From: Bacillota bacterium
GTDB lineage: Bacteria; Bacillota; Sulfobacillia; Sulfobacillales; Sulfobacillaceae
Length of the DNA stretch: 64,000 nucleotides
Reading direction: 5' to 3'
Assembly (NCBI GenBank): GCA_023475835.1
Contig: JAMCVM010000133.1
Location: forward strand, 1-64,000
Part shown: in pieces, positions 50,485 through 60,272 of the stretch
How positions within the stretch are numbered: the stretch's first letter is position 1
How the letters are laid out: every line of letters begins with the position of its first letter
Notes under the pieces: generated by a model
Told to the model about the DNA's origin: nothing
Databases searched by the model: none
Seen by the model: the letters and a program-made list of their open reading frames with translations, nothing else
Translations under genes and position numbers: made by a program

Positions 50485-51985
50485 AGCGCAAATCGCCATG
50501 GTGATGAACCTCGATAAATGCATCGGATGCCATACCTGCAGTGTGACTTGTAAGAACACCTGGACCAACCGTCCTGGCGCAGAATATATGTGGTTTAATA
50601 ACGTTGAAACGAGGCCGGGCCCGGGTTATCCGCAAGAGTGGGAAAATCAAGACCGGTATCGCGGCGGATGGACGATGTCAGGCGGTAAGCTCAAGCTGCG
50701 CTCAGGGGGTCCCTTGTCTAAGTTGGCCCGAATTTTTTACAATCCTGACCTGCCGACGATTGATGACTATTACGAACCGTGGACCTACGATTATCAAACC
50801 CTGGTCGACAGTCCGCACCGAAATCATCAGCCCATCGCGCGGCCGCATTCGCTGCTCACCGGAGAGGTAATGGAAAAGCCCGTTTGGGGCCCGAACTGGG
50901 ATGATGACCTGGCGGGTGGCCCAGAAATCGCTCCCCGTGATCCCAATCTTAAAGATCTCATGCAACATGTAGCGTTTGAATATGAGCAGACCTTCATGAT
51001 GTATTTACCGCGTATCTGCAACCATTGCCTGAATCCGGCCTGCGTGGCAGCATGCCCTTCGGGGGCCATGTATAAGCGAGAAGAAGACGGCATCGTTTTG
51101 GTGGATCAAGATGCCTGCCGGGGATGGCGGTTTTGTGTCAGTGCTTGTCCGTACAAGAAAGTGTACTTCAACTGGAACACCCACAAGGCCGAAAAATGCA
51201 CCTTTTGTTACCCCCGGATTGAGGCAGGATTGGCGACGGTCTGTTCCGAGACGTGCGTCGGCAGAATTCGATATCTCGGCCCTATCTTATATGACGCGGA
51301 TCGGGTGATGGCTCAGGCATCGGTCGAAGATCCCAAAGCACTCTATGAAGCTCAGCTCGGGATGTTTCTCGATCCACACGACCCCGAGGTGATGGATGAG
51401 TCGCGGCGGCAAGGCATTCCTGAATCCTGGATTGAGGGCGCTCAAAACTCTCCGGTCTATAAGATGGCCATCGAGTGGAAAATTGCATTGCCGCTCCATC
51501 CGGAATATCGGACGTTGCCCATGGTCTGGTACGTACCGCCGCTAAGCCCCATGATGAATCATCTGACCAATGAATCCAACATGGAGACCGATGCCTATCT
51601 CACCGCCGTGGATAGTATGCGGATCCCGATGGAGTACCTGGCTTCCATTCTTTCGGCGGGCGACGTGCAACCGGTGAGGCAGGCACTCTTGCGGCTAACG
51701 GCCATGCGTGCCTCGATGCGAGCCCGGAATGTAGGAGGTGACGTCGATTTTTCGACGAGCCAATTGCTCCAAGAAGCGGGTCTCACTTCCCGCCAGATCG
51801 ACGACATGGCAAGACTTTTGGCCGTGGCCAAGCACCGCGAGCGGTTTGTCATCCCAACCGGCGACCGCAACCATGAGGGCGATTTAGAATACGCCCAAGG
51901 AGCCTGTAGCTTAGAGGGATTGGCCCCCGCGGAAGGCATTGTGGCTCCGAAGCGACTGATCCAGCTGCAGAGTAGAAATGGCTAA
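50474..51985 (+). CDS. narH: Respiratory nitrate reductase beta subunit
   Basis: A 503-residue iron-sulfur protein that transfers electrons from NarI to NarG. It has the four cluster regions of NarH: CIGCHTCSVTC (Cys16/19/22/26), CNHCLNPACVAACP, CRGWRFCVSACP, where Trp replaces one Cys as expected for the [3Fe-4S] centre, and CTFCYPRIEAGLATVCSETC. The length is typical. Translation begins at TTG 50474 after AAGGAGG, overlapping narG by 11 bp, and the 3' end leads into narJ. Confidence 0.97.
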   Translation: MKIKAQIAMVMNLDKCIGCHTCSVTCKNTWTNRPGAEYMWFNNVETRPGPGYPQEWENQDRYRGGWTMSGGKLKLRSGGPLSKLARIFYNPDLPTIDDYYEPWTYDYQTLVDSPHRNHQPIARPHSLLTGEVMEKPVWGPNWDDDLAGGPEIAPRDPNLKDLMQHVAFEYEQTFMMYLPRICNHCLNPACVAACPSGAMYKREEDGIVLVDQDACRGWRFCVSACPYKKVYFNWNTHKAEKCTFCYPRIEAGLATVCSETCVGRIRYLGPILYDADRVMAQASVEDPKALYEAQLGMFLDPHDPEVMDESRRQGIPESWIEGAQNSPVYKMAIEWKIALPLHPEYRTLPMVWYVPPLSPMMNHLTNESNMETDAYLTAVDSMRIPMEYLASILSAGDVQPVRQALLRLTAMRASMRARNVGGDVDFSTSQLLQEAGLTSRQIDDMARLLAVAKHRERFVIPTGDRNHEGDLEYAQGACSLEGLAPAEGIVAPKRLIQLQSRNG

Positions 51986-52007
51986 CGGACACAAGGGGGA
52001 GGTTCCC

Positions 52008-52580
52008 ATGAACGATGATGCGCGGCTGGTTTTGAAGCTGATTTCGGAATTACTCGACTACCCAGGGCGCCTAGGGTTTTGGGATCGAGTGAGCGAGCAT
52101 GCGGATCTGGCTGGCGAGTTGGACGCACGGCTCAAGGTGGTGTATGACGAATTCCGGCAGCACAAAACCATCGAGTTGGAGAAAGTATACGTCGCCACCT
52201 TCGACTTCAATCCCAAGGCATCGTTATACATTACCGGCCATGAACTGGGCGATTCCCGGGATCGTGGGCAGGCGCTTATCGAGCTTACGGCGCTCTATCG
52301 TCGCGCGGGATACGAGGTTTCGGATGACCAACTCGCCGACTTTCTTCCTCAGTTGCTGGAATTCATTGCCGTGCGACCAGACCTGGGCAACGCGTTATTG
52401 CTGAAGCGCATTGCGCGAGCCGCCCAACGAATTCGAGACCATCTTGGGACCGATAACCTTTATCGCCCGTTGTTCGACTTAATTCTACGAACCCTGGAAT
52501 ATCCTGTGAAGCCAGTGGATTCCGGTCGCGATGAACATCCAGACCTGGACAATTTGCCTTATCCTGTGGAGTACCGCTAA
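52008..52580 (+). CDS. narJ: Nitrate reductase molybdenum cofactor assembly chaperone
   Basis: A 190-residue all-helical TorD/NarJ-type chaperone. It has LISELLDYPGR near the N-terminus, LEKVYVATFDFNPKASLYITGHELGDSRDRGQALIELTALYRRAGYEV, the characteristic central segment, and DFLPQLLEFIA. NarJ binds the NarG N-terminus and oversees cofactor insertion. Start ATG 52008 with GGGGGAGG is preferred; the narH-overlapping ATG at 51978 would add ten residues. The gene is in the standard narGHJI order. Confidence 0.95.
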   Translation: MNDDARLVLKLISELLDYPGRLGFWDRVSEHADLAGELDARLKVVYDEFRQHKTIELEKVYVATFDFNPKASLYITGHELGDSRDRGQALIELTALYRRAGYEVSDDQLADFLPQLLEFIAVRPDLGNALLLKRIARAAQRIRDHLGTDNLYRPLFDLILRTLEYPVKPVDSGRDEHPDLDNLPYPVEYR

Positions 52581-52602
52581 TGGATTGAGGAAGGAGCGTC
52601 TT

Positions 52603-53301
52603 ATGAACCAGTTTTGGTGGTTGATCTACCCCTACTTGGCCCTGGCGGTGATGATCTTGGGGAGTTTTTACCGGTACGCCCACAATCCCATGAGTTGGGG
52701 CTCCCGTTCGAGCGAATTGCTGGAAAAGCGGTGGCTTAAGTGGGGGAGCCAACTGTTTCATTGGGGTATTCTACTGGTGATCCTCGGGCACGTCATGGGC
52801 CTTCTGGTTCCGTTGAGCGTTTACACAGTCTTAGGGATCACGCCGCACTTTTACCACCAAAATGCGGACATTCTGGGAGGCATCGCGGGACTGATGACCT
52901 GGGTGGGCTTGGCCATCTTGTTGCTCCGACGGTTTGGCAACGCTCGAATTCGTCGGAATTCAAGCGTTTCTGACATGGTGGCGCTAGGGCTACTATTTAT
53001 TGTGGTGAGCACGGGCGATTATCTCACGATCGTGCGAAACAACGTGGTTGGGCCCTATGAGTATCGTGCAACCGTGGGGCCGTGGCTTCGCGGTCTCGTA
53101 GTTCTGCATCCCAATATCGCGCTGATGGCGCATGTTCCTGCCTTATTCCAAATCCATATCGTTTTGGCGTTTTTGCTGTTTGCCATCTCTCCGTTCACCC
53201 GGCTGGTGCACATTTGGAGCCTTCCGCTCGCCTATCTCCGTCGTTCTCCGATTCAGTACCGCGAGCGTGCCCAGTATCGGTATCGCCGCAGCTCGAATTG
53301 A
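52603..53301 (+). CDS. narI: Respiratory nitrate reductase gamma subunit (cytochrome b)
   Basis: A 232-residue membrane cytochrome b with five hydrophobic helices. Heme ligands are kept: His53 and His63 in LFHWGILLVILGHVMGLLVP, and the C-terminal pair in QIHIVLAFLLFAISPFTRLVHIW. It takes electrons from quinol and passes them through NarH. ATG 52603 follows AAGGAGCG. It ends the nar operon, and lipA begins 85 bp later without an obvious terminator between. Confidence 0.96.
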   Translation: MNQFWWLIYPYLALAVMILGSFYRYAHNPMSWGSRSSELLEKRWLKWGSQLFHWGILLVILGHVMGLLVPLSVYTVLGITPHFYHQNADILGGIAGLMTWVGLAILLLRRFGNARIRRNSSVSDMVALGLLFIVVSTGDYLTIVRNNVVGPYEYRATVGPWLRGLVVLHPNIALMAHVPALFQIHIVLAFLLFAISPFTRLVHIWSLPLAYLRRSPIQYRERAQYRYRRSSN

Positions 53302-53386
53302 CTCAAGATGTTACCAGACACGCCGTCGAAGGCAGGAGAGCGCTGCAATGTTCGGGCGATATGGCGATAGAAAGGATTTGAGAGTC

Positions 53387-54286
53387 ATGATAGAGCACCA
53401 AAGGCCCGTAAGAACCGAACCCTCGATTAAACCACCATGGCTGACGATCAAAGCCACGGCAGGTCCCAACTATCAACGGTTGAAGGCGCTCATGCGTGGT
53501 AACACGTTGCACACGGTGTGTGAAGAAGCTCATTGTCCCAATATTTTTGAGTGTTGGGAACAGGACAAGACGGCAACTTTCATGATCTTGGGCGATACCT
53601 GCACGAGAAACTGCCGCTTTTGCGCCGTCAAAAGCGGGCACGTGGGTGGTGTCGTCGATTGGGAAGAACCTGGTCGTGTGGCCGCGGCGGTCATGGCAAT
53701 GCAACTTGACCATGTCGTCATTACCAGTGTCGACCGTGATGACTTGCCAGATGGCGGAGCCGGCATTTTTGCAAATACCGTGCGAACGATTCGAGATATG
53801 GCACCTCGCTGTCAGGTGGAATTATTGATTCCAGACTTTGCGGGGAACTGGAATGCCTTGGCACTGGTGATTGGGCAGCGTCCGAACTTGCTGGATCACA
53901 ATATTGAGACGGTGCAACGCATGACCCCTTTGGTGCGATCACGGGCGACATATGAACGGTCGCTTGAGGTTTTGCGTCAAGCCAAAGAGATTGGTCCCGG
54001 ACAACGGACAAAGTCCAGCATTATGGTGGGCGTTGGAGAGACGTGGGATGAACTGTTGGAGACTCTCGATGACCTCCGGGCGGTCAATGTGGACATTGTG
54101 ACCATTGGACAATATCTTCGACCAACATCAAAACAAATGCCCCTCGTTCGGTTTTATACCCCGGATGAGTTTGGCCAGCTTCGCGAGGAGGGAATGGCCC
54201 GAGGCTTTTTGCACGTGGAGTCAGGGCCGTTGGTGCGAACTTCCTATCATGCCGCGAGGCAGGCAAGAGATGCTGCGTCGCAGTGA
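53387..54286 (+). CDS. lipA: Lipoyl synthase
   Basis: A 299-residue radical SAM enzyme with both clusters of LipA: the N-terminal C-x4-C-x5-C (CEEAHCPNIFEC) whose cluster donates sulfur, and CTRNCRFC for SAM cleavage. The remaining signature VVITSVDRDDLPDGGAGIFANTVRTIR and NVDIVTIGQYLRP is complete. It inserts two sulfur atoms into octanoyl-lipoyl domains of 2-oxoacid dehydrogenases and the glycine cleavage system. ATG 53387 has AAAGG upstream; the frame extends further 5' but overlaps narI. Its place between nar and nuo is unusual but it is a metabolic housekeeping gene. Confidence 0.96.
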   Translation: MIEHQRPVRTEPSIKPPWLTIKATAGPNYQRLKALMRGNTLHTVCEEAHCPNIFECWEQDKTATFMILGDTCTRNCRFCAVKSGHVGGVVDWEEPGRVAAAVMAMQLDHVVITSVDRDDLPDGGAGIFANTVRTIRDMAPRCQVELLIPDFAGNWNALALVIGQRPNLLDHNIETVQRMTPLVRSRATYERSLEVLRQAKEIGPGQRTKSSIMVGVGETWDELLETLDDLRAVNVDIVTIGQYLRPTSKQMPLVRFYTPDEFGQLREEGMARGFLHVESGPLVRTSYHAARQARDAASQ

Positions 54287-54287
54287 A

Positions 54288-54313
54288 GAGAGGGATGGGA
54301 GAGAGGGATGGGA
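54288..54313 (+). repeat. 13-bp tandem duplication between lipA and nuoBCD
   Basis: GAGAGGGATGGGA occurs twice head to tail. Each copy contains a ribosome-site-like GAGAGGG followed by ATG, creating a tiny frame of 32 codons (54308-54406) that I do not consider a supported gene. Confidence 0.85.
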
Positions 54314-54433
54314 GTGGAGGCTCGAGAGATTCCGAATCAATACTGCCGTTTACAAGCAGATCTAGAGGTCATTCGAGGACTTGCGCGCACGATGCTGAAC
54401 GGATAGACGGAGTGTTCAAGGAGGGGTGCATTG

Positions 54434-56743
54434 ATGGATGTCTCTAATCCAGTATCGGATTTTACTGAAGCGGATGTAAGTCGCAATATTCTTGCGACTA
54501 GACTGGATGCATTAAAACGATGGGCTAAAAGTGGATCGCTATGGCCCATGCCGTTTGGAACGGCTTGTTGCGCCATCGAGTTTATGGCCGTGGCGTCGGA
54601 ACGCTACGATGTTGGTCGGTTTGGTTCGGAGGTCCTACGCTATAGCCCGCGCCAGGCGGATGTTTTGATGGTTCTAGGCACGATTACCGATAAAATGGGG
54701 CCCGTACTCAAGACCATTTATGATCAGATGGCTGAGCCTAAATGGGTGATTTGTATGGGAGCGTGCGCAACCTCAGGAGGATTTTACCGTTCCTATCACG
54801 TGATGCAGGGCATTGATGAAATCATTCCGGTCGATATCTATATCCCCGGATGCCCACCGACGCCGGAAGCGGTCTTGCGGTCGATTATCATGCTAGAAGA
54901 AAAAATTCGTCAGCAAGGCGTTGCCTCCGCAAAGAGAGAATTTGCCGAGCGGGCCCAGCGTTTACATACGCACACCGAAGACGCGTCGGTGACTTCGCTG
55001 GATCCGCCGTCTCTCGAATTGATCGAGTTCTCGACACGCACTGACGATGTCAATCTACCCTGGGTCGCGGAATTGACAAATCGCTTAGGATTAGCGGCGA
55101 TTGAAACCGCGACGGACTTTCGTGGAGACTTCACCATCCGGGTGGCCCCGGGTGCGTTGATTGCGGCGTGTCGATTGCTGCGTGAGGCTCCTTTTTCTAT
55201 GGACATGTTGATGGACATTGCCGGCGTGGATTATTGGACCCGGGATCCCCGATTCGATGTCGTTTATCATTTTTATAGCTCGACCCAGCGTCACCGAATC
55301 CGTCTCAAGGTGGGAGTATCTGAATCCGCACCGCTCATTGATTCAATCGCCGGAGAATGGCCGGCCGCCAATTGGTACGAACGGGAAGTATACGACCTCT
55401 ACGGAATGCAGTTCCGTGGGCACCCTGATCTTCGGCGAATTCTTACTCACGACGGTTTTGGAGATCTCCATCCGATGCGCAAGGATTACCCACCGGGACT
55501 GCGCCAACCCATTCGCTATCCTACCGAGGCAGTTCCGGCGGCCGAACGATCTCCGCGAGGAGAGATGGTCCCCCTAGACATTCATCCCACCATCATGAAT
55601 ATCGGTCCATCGCATCCGTCCATGCACGGAACCTTTCGCCTGATTGCACAAGTTGACGGTGAGCGCGTGGTCGATGCCGATGTGGAATTGGGGTATCTCC
55701 ATCGAAACTTCGAAAAAATGGCTGAGACCCACACGTACTGGCAGACTATTCCTTACTGCGACCGGCTGAATTACGTGTCTCCGATGTGCAATAGTGTGGG
55801 GTTTGCGCTGGCCGTGGAGAAACTCTTAGGAGTTGAGGTTCCGGACCGAGCGCAGGTTTTGCGCGTGATCCTCAATGAACTCAGTCGAGTGATGGACCAT
55901 GCAGTTTGCATCGGTACCAATGTGCTCGATTTAGGATTGATGACGGATTATTTTTATCTGTGGGAACTTCGGGAACAGATTTATGACTTGTTGGAGTCGT
56001 GTTCGGGTGCCCGTCTTCATGTCAGCTATGTTCGCATTGGAGGATTTTCTGATGATGTCCCTCCAGATTTTGTCGAGCAAGTACGCAGAATTCTGCACGC
56101 GGCGCCTCGTATTCTAAAGGACACGGAAACGTTGGTGACGCGTAGTGCCATTGCTCGCAGTCGTATGCAAGGCGTGGGTGCCATTAGCCAAAAAGATGCA
56201 TTGGAGTTTGGCTTTACCGGACCCAACCTTCGAGCCTCCGGTGTCGCGTACGATGTACGAAAGGACCATCCATATTCCGGATATGATCAGTGGGAATTCG
56301 AGATTCCCATTGGACGGCAAGGTGACGTTTTTGACCGATATTTGGTGCGCATGGAAGAGATGCGACAGAGCTTGCGTATTGTCGGACAAGCCATCGAGAA
56401 TTTGCCAGAGGGGCCTATCTTTTGGGACGACCCGCGCATAACGCTAGCTCCCAAGCACCGCGTATACACGAATATCGAAGATCTTATGCGGCAATTTAAG
56501 CTCATTATGGAGGGGATTAAGCCTCCCGTGGGCGAAGTCTATGGATTTAGCGAAGCGGCCAATGGGGAACTCGGATACTACATCGTGAGCGATGGCGGCG
56601 GACGGCCGTATCGCATTAAAGTGCGATCGCCTAGCTTTGCCCATTATCAACTATATCCTCGGATGGTCCGCGGAATGGACGTGAGTGATGTCATCGCCAC
56701 CATTGGCTCGTTAAATATCGTCGCAGGGGAGTTGGACCGATAA
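54434..56743 (+). CDS. nuoBCD: NADH-quinone oxidoreductase subunits B, C and D fused
   Basis: One uninterrupted 769-residue protein joins three complex I subunits. NuoB (about 1-165) carries its four N2-cluster ligands Cys45, Cys46, Cys111 and Cys140. A linker of ~30 residues leads to NuoC (about 195-370) with [29 protein letters not shown]. NuoD (about 377-769) follows with [20 protein letters not shown], and the [18 protein letters not shown] end. NuoCD fusions are common in proteobacteria; the three-part form is rarer. It forms the quinone-binding connecting module of complex I. ATG 54434 follows AAGGAGG; a TTG just upstream is possible. The stop overlaps nuoE (TAATG). Confidence 0.95.
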   Translation: MDVSNPVSDFTEADVSRNILATRLDALKRWAKSGSLWPMPFGTACCAIEFMAVASERYDVGRFGSEVLRYSPRQADVLMVLGTITDKMGPVLKTIYDQMAEPKWVICMGACATSGGFYRSYHVMQGIDEIIPVDIYIPGCPPTPEAVLRSIIMLEEKIRQQGVASAKREFAERAQRLHTHTEDASVTSLDPPSLELIEFSTRTDDVNLPWVAELTNRLGLAAIETATDFRGDFTIRVAPGALIAACRLLREAPFSMDMLMDIAGVDYWTRDPRFDVVYHFYSSTQRHRIRLKVGVSESAPLIDSIAGEWPAANWYEREVYDLYGMQFRGHPDLRRILTHDGFGDLHPMRKDYPPGLRQPIRYPTEAVPAAERSPRGEMVPLDIHPTIMNIGPSHPSMHGTFRLIAQVDGERVVDADVELGYLHRNFEKMAETHTYWQTIPYCDRLNYVSPMCNSVGFALAVEKLLGVEVPDRAQVLRVILNELSRVMDHAVCIGTNVLDLGLMTDYFYLWELREQIYDLLESCSGARLHVSYVRIGGFSDDVPPDFVEQVRRILHAAPRILKDTETLVTRSAIARSRMQGVGAISQKDALEFGFTGPNLRASGVAYDVRKDHPYSGYDQWEFEIPIGRQGDVFDRYLVRMEEMRQSLRIVGQAIENLPEGPIFWDDPRITLAPKHRVYTNIEDLMRQFKLIMEGIKPPVGEVYGFSEAANGELGYYIVSDGGGRPYRIKVRSPSFAHYQLYPRMVRGMDVSDVIATIGSLNIVAGELDR

Positions 56744-57219
56744 TGGCTCTATCGGAAGCGACTGTTAAGGTCATCAAGCAAGCCCAACAAAAGATGCCGA
56801 TGCCTCGATCGGCGTTGCTCTTTGCTTTGCGCACGGTGCAGGCCGATGAGGGGCAGGTCGGACCCAAGGAAGTGGAGGCCCTCTCCGAATTGTTCGCCAT
56901 TTCTCCGGTGCAAATTGAAGGAGTGGCCCGATTTTATGATCTTTTGTCGCCGGAGCCGGAGGGACGGCATCCTGTGCGCGTATGCGAAGGAGTCGTGTGT
57001 GTCATGCGGGGCGGCGATGCCATCTGGGAATTTCTTGGCACGCAGATGGAGGGCATATTTTCTAAGCATATGGTAGCTCTCTCGCGGGTTGCTTGTCTGG
57101 GCCATTGCGATCACGCCCCGGCCGCCCTAGTGGATGACTCCTTAGTCGGCCCGTTAGATCATGATGATGTACGGGGGATCTTAGAAGGCATTGTTGGGAG
57201 GAAAGCGGATCATGACTAA
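56743..57219 (+). CDS. nuoE: NADH-quinone oxidoreductase subunit E
   Basis: A 158-residue thioredoxin-like [2Fe-2S] protein of the NADH dehydrogenase module. Ligands are visible in VCEGVVCVMRGG and ACLGHCDHAPAA, with the N-terminal helical part LLFALRTVQADEGQVGPKEVEALSELFAIS. Length matches NuoE. ATG 56743 overlaps the nuoBCD stop, and the 3' end overlaps nuoF by 8 bp. It holds cluster N1a next to the FMN subunit. Confidence 0.95.
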   Translation: MALSEATVKVIKQAQQKMPMPRSALLFALRTVQADEGQVGPKEVEALSELFAISPVQIEGVARFYDLLSPEPEGRHPVRVCEGVVCVMRGGDAIWEFLGTQMEGIFSKHMVALSRVACLGHCDHAPAALVDDSLVGPLDHDDVRGILEGIVGRKADHD

Positions 57220-58582
57220 GATTTTGAGCGAACAGGCCGAGTATCCCGATCAACAAGAATTGACGGCAGCCAAACGGCGGGGCGCCTATGAAGCCTGGCA
57301 CCAAGTCCTGGCCCAACGACCAGCCGACGTGATCGGGGAAGTGGCCGATTCCGGGCTTAGAGGACGGGGAGGGGCTGGGTTTCCTACGGGGCGAAAGTGG
57401 AGGTTTTTGCAATTCGATGCCGAACGCCCGCCATATTTATTGTGTAATGCCGATGAAAGTGAACCTGGAACATTTAAGGATCACTGGCTCTTGGAACGCG
57501 ATCCACATAGGGTTATCGAAGGCATCTTAATCGCCGCCTATGCCATTCAAGCTCGTGAGGCATTCTTGTACATTCGCGGAGAATACGCCTCGTTGCTGCC
57601 AGGGATAGGGCGTGCCTTGGAAGAAGCAAGGGCAGAAGGGCTTATCGGGCCGAACGTTTTGTCGTCCGACTACTCTCTCGATATTATCGTGGTCGTTGGA
57701 GCCGGAGCGTACATCTGTGGAGAAGAAACCGGCCTGATGGAATCTTTGGAGGGTAAGCGTGCGTATCCTCGCGTTCGGCCTCCCTTTCCTGCAGTTCGTG
57801 GGTTCAACGGACGTCCGACCGTGGTCAACAACGTGGAAACGCTTGCCAACCTGCCGTGGATTATTCATCACGGGGCGGAAGCGTTTCGAGCAGTCGGCAC
57901 CAGTGATAGCCCAGGGACCAAACTGGTCAGCTTGTCGGGGTGCATTAGTCGCCCTGGCGTCTACGAGATTCCCATGGGCTACCCGCTTCAGCAATTGCTG
58001 GAGCAAGAAGGGGGAGGTCCGTTGCCGGATCGCTCCTTTAAGGCGGTAATTCCTGGAGGGACGTCAGTTCCAGTTTTAACGGCGGAAGAGATTGAAGGAG
58101 TTACCATCGATTTCGAGTCGATGCGGCAAGCCGGTACCCTGCTTGGCAGTGGCGGCATGATTGTTTTTGACGACAGCGTATCTATGCCCCCCATGTTGCG
58201 AGCGATTAGCCATTTTTATGCCACCGAATCGTGTGGAGAGTGCACGCCGTGTCGAGAAGGGACAGGTTGGATGGCCGCTATTGTTGATCGCCTGTTAGAC
58301 GGACGGTCTCAGATCGACGATCTCGACCGACTACTGCGGATTGGCAACAACATTGAAGGGCGTACCATCTGCGGACTGGGTGATGCCGCCGTTCAGCCGG
58401 TGCGGAGCTTTGTGTCGAAGTTTCGCCAAGAGTTTGAGGCGCTGCTGCACGAGTCGTCAATTTCAAACGCACCTGACTGGCAGACGCATGGTCACGGCCC
58501 TCGCACAGCACGCCACGGTTCGGTCGCGGACGAAATCGTTCGATCGGAACCTGTGGCGGGCCGACCAACGTATCGCTGGTAG
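57212..58582 (+). CDS. nuoF: NADH-quinone oxidoreductase subunit F
   Basis: A 456-residue flavoprotein that oxidises NADH. It has the NADH/FMN segment SGLRGRGGAGFPTGRKW, CNADESEPGTFKD, GAGAYICGEETGLMESLEG and the N3 [4Fe-4S] motif CGECTPCREGTGW, with a fourth Cys in RTICGLGDAA. The C-terminal ~40 residues are His/Arg-rich and not typical. ATG 57212 has GGGAGGAAAG upstream. It is co-transcribed with nuoE and nuoG. Confidence 0.97.
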   Translation: MTKILSEQAEYPDQQELTAAKRRGAYEAWHQVLAQRPADVIGEVADSGLRGRGGAGFPTGRKWRFLQFDAERPPYLLCNADESEPGTFKDHWLLERDPHRVIEGILIAAYAIQAREAFLYIRGEYASLLPGIGRALEEARAEGLIGPNVLSSDYSLDIIVVVGAGAYICGEETGLMESLEGKRAYPRVRPPFPAVRGFNGRPTVVNNVETLANLPWIIHHGAEAFRAVGTSDSPGTKLVSLSGCISRPGVYEIPMGYPLQQLLEQEGGGPLPDRSFKAVIPGGTSVPVLTAEEIEGVTIDFESMRQAGTLLGSGGMIVFDDSVSMPPMLRAISHFYATESCGECTPCREGTGWMAAIVDRLLDGRSQIDDLDRLLRIGNNIEGRTICGLGDAAVQPVRSFVSKFRQEFEALLHESSISNAPDWQTHGHGPRTARHGSVADEIVRSEPVAGRPTYRW

Positions 58583-58625
58583 GCTTCGCTTGAACTCTAA
58601 ATAAACTGGAAAGGATGGCGACGTT

Positions 58626-60272
58626 ATGCCGATAGTTACGATTGACGGACACCCAATTTCGGTTGAGCCCAATACGCTGATTATTCAAGCCGCTGATCGC
58701 GCTGGCATCGAAATTCCAAGATTTTGTTATCATCCTGATCTCCGCCCGGAAGGCAATTGCCGCATGTGTCTCGTTCATATCAAAGGGTTTGCCAATTTAT
58801 CCCCGGCGTGCACTACTCCCGTGACGGACGATATGGTGGTGAATACGGCGCATCAGCACGATCAAGTCCGCCAAGCGACGAAAGGAGTCTTAGAGTTTCT
58901 TTTAATCAATCATCCCTTGGACTGCCCCATCTGTGACCAGGCTGGGGAATGCTCGCTCCAAGATTTTTACTTACACCCTGATTATGGATTGCACCCTAGT
59001 GATGTCGATCCCAAAGAGAAAGTCCGCAAACGCAAAGCGCTTGATCTAGGGCCGATCTACTTAGATTCTGAACGATGTGTCATGTGTTCTCGTTGCGTGC
59101 GATTTTCGAACGAAGTCAGTGGAACTGGAGAACTACAGTTTATACACCGAGGCAATCACGTGGAAATCGAAGCTTTTGCCGATCGAGCGCTGCACGATCC
59201 GTATGCTGGTAACTTAGCGGACGTATGCCCCGTGGGAGCCCTTACCAGTCGGGACTTTCGCTTTAAGCGCCGCGTTTGGTTCCACCATCATGCGAACTCT
59301 ATTTGCGCAGGATGCAGCACGGGCTGCAACGTCCGCATCGACTATGCTGCGAATGCGATTGATCGCGTCGTGCCCCGACGTAATCCCTCAGTGAACAAGA
59401 GTTGGATGTGTGATGAAGGTCGATTGAGTTACCATAACCTCCAAGACTTGCCGCGCTTAGAGAGCCCATTACAGCGAACAGAAACGGGGCTTCAGCCCGT
59501 GTCATGGGAAGAGGCCATGCTGTTCGCCCAAGACGGAATGCAAGGATTCTCAGGGAAGGTGTCGGCCGTCGTGGCATCGGCGATGGCGACGAATGAAACA
59601 CTATGGGTGCTCAAGCAGTGCGCTTACAGTCTGCCCAAGCCAACGGAGATTGACTTTCGTCTCCAAAACATCAATCCAGATATCGGTGCTCGGGAGGATC
59701 ACCTCTTACGGCGGTTGGATAAGGCGCCGAACTCGCGAGGGGCGATGCTCTTGGACGTCGGCGCCGGGCGGGGTATCGAAGCCATGGCGCGATCGGCTGA
59801 AGACGGTAAGGTCGGCGCCGTAGTAATTCTCCATTATCCTCCCCTGGTAGGCATAGATGACAATGCTCGGACTGCGGCTTTTCAGCGACTGATCCGGGGA
59901 GCGGCCTTTAGCGTGGTCTTAACCAATACGATCTCGGACTGGTGGAATGGCGCTGATGTGATTTTCCCCGTGGCTTCTTGGTCGGAGGAGGAGGGGACCT
60001 TTACGAACTTTGCCGGTATTACCCAACTTACGGAAGCCGCTTTAACCCCTCCAGGGGAGGCCCGCCCCGCCTGGAGGGCGCTGCGCGATTTGTTGCCGGT
60101 GGGATCGCTAGGCTCTCGGTTCGCCACAGTGGAGCAAATTTTCGACCGGGGAGTGGCCGCTATCAGCGCGTTTGAGGGCTTGCACTACGCTACCCTGGCA
60201 AGCCGTGAAGCCACGGTATATCCACCGGAAGGGAGGAAGTCGTATGGACAAGAAGGATTCGCAGGTCGTTGA
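58626..60272 (+). CDS. nuoG: NADH-quinone oxidoreductase subunit G, short form
   Basis: A 548-residue iron-sulfur subunit, shorter than the ~900 residues of E. coli NuoG. The N-terminal [2Fe-2S] domain (FCYHPDLRPEGNCRMC), the His-Cys3 cluster region (DCPICDQAGECSLQD), the C-terminal cluster of that domain (CVMCSRCVRF, CPVGAL) and the molybdopterin-type cluster (CAGCSTGCNV) are all present. The following molybdopterin-oxidoreductase-like domain is reduced and ends with a VIFPVASWSEEEGTFTNFAG segment. ATG 58626. The gene overlaps nuoI by 29 bp. Confidence 0.95.
   Translation: MPIVTIDGHPISVEPNTLIIQAADRAGIEIPRFCYHPDLRPEGNCRMCLVHIKGFANLSPACTTPVTDDMVVNTAHQHDQVRQATKGVLEFLLINHPLDCPICDQAGECSLQDFYLHPDYGLHPSDVDPKEKVRKRKALDLGPIYLDSERCVMCSRCVRFSNEVSGTGELQFIHRGNHVEIEAFADRALHDPYAGNLADVCPVGALTSRDFRFKRRVWFHHHANSICAGCSTGCNVRIDYAANAIDRVVPRRNPSVNKSWMCDEGRLSYHNLQDLPRLESPLQRTETGLQPVSWEEAMLFAQDGMQGFSGKVSAVVASAMATNETLWVLKQCAYSLPKPTEIDFRLQNINPDIGAREDHLLRRLDKAPNSRGAMLLDVGAGRGIEAMARSAEDGKVGAVVILHYPPLVGIDDNARTAAFQRLIRGAAFSVVLTNTISDWWNGADVIFPVASWSEEEGTFTNFAGITQLTEAALTPPGEARPAWRALRDLLPVGSLGSRFATVEQIFDRGVAAISAFEGLHYATLASREATVYPPEGRKSYGQEGFAGR

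Noticed and set aside
54308-54406. 32-codon frame between lipA and nuoBCD
   Set aside because: It arises within a 13-bp tandem duplication, has no known family and no sign of conservation can be seen from one sequence.
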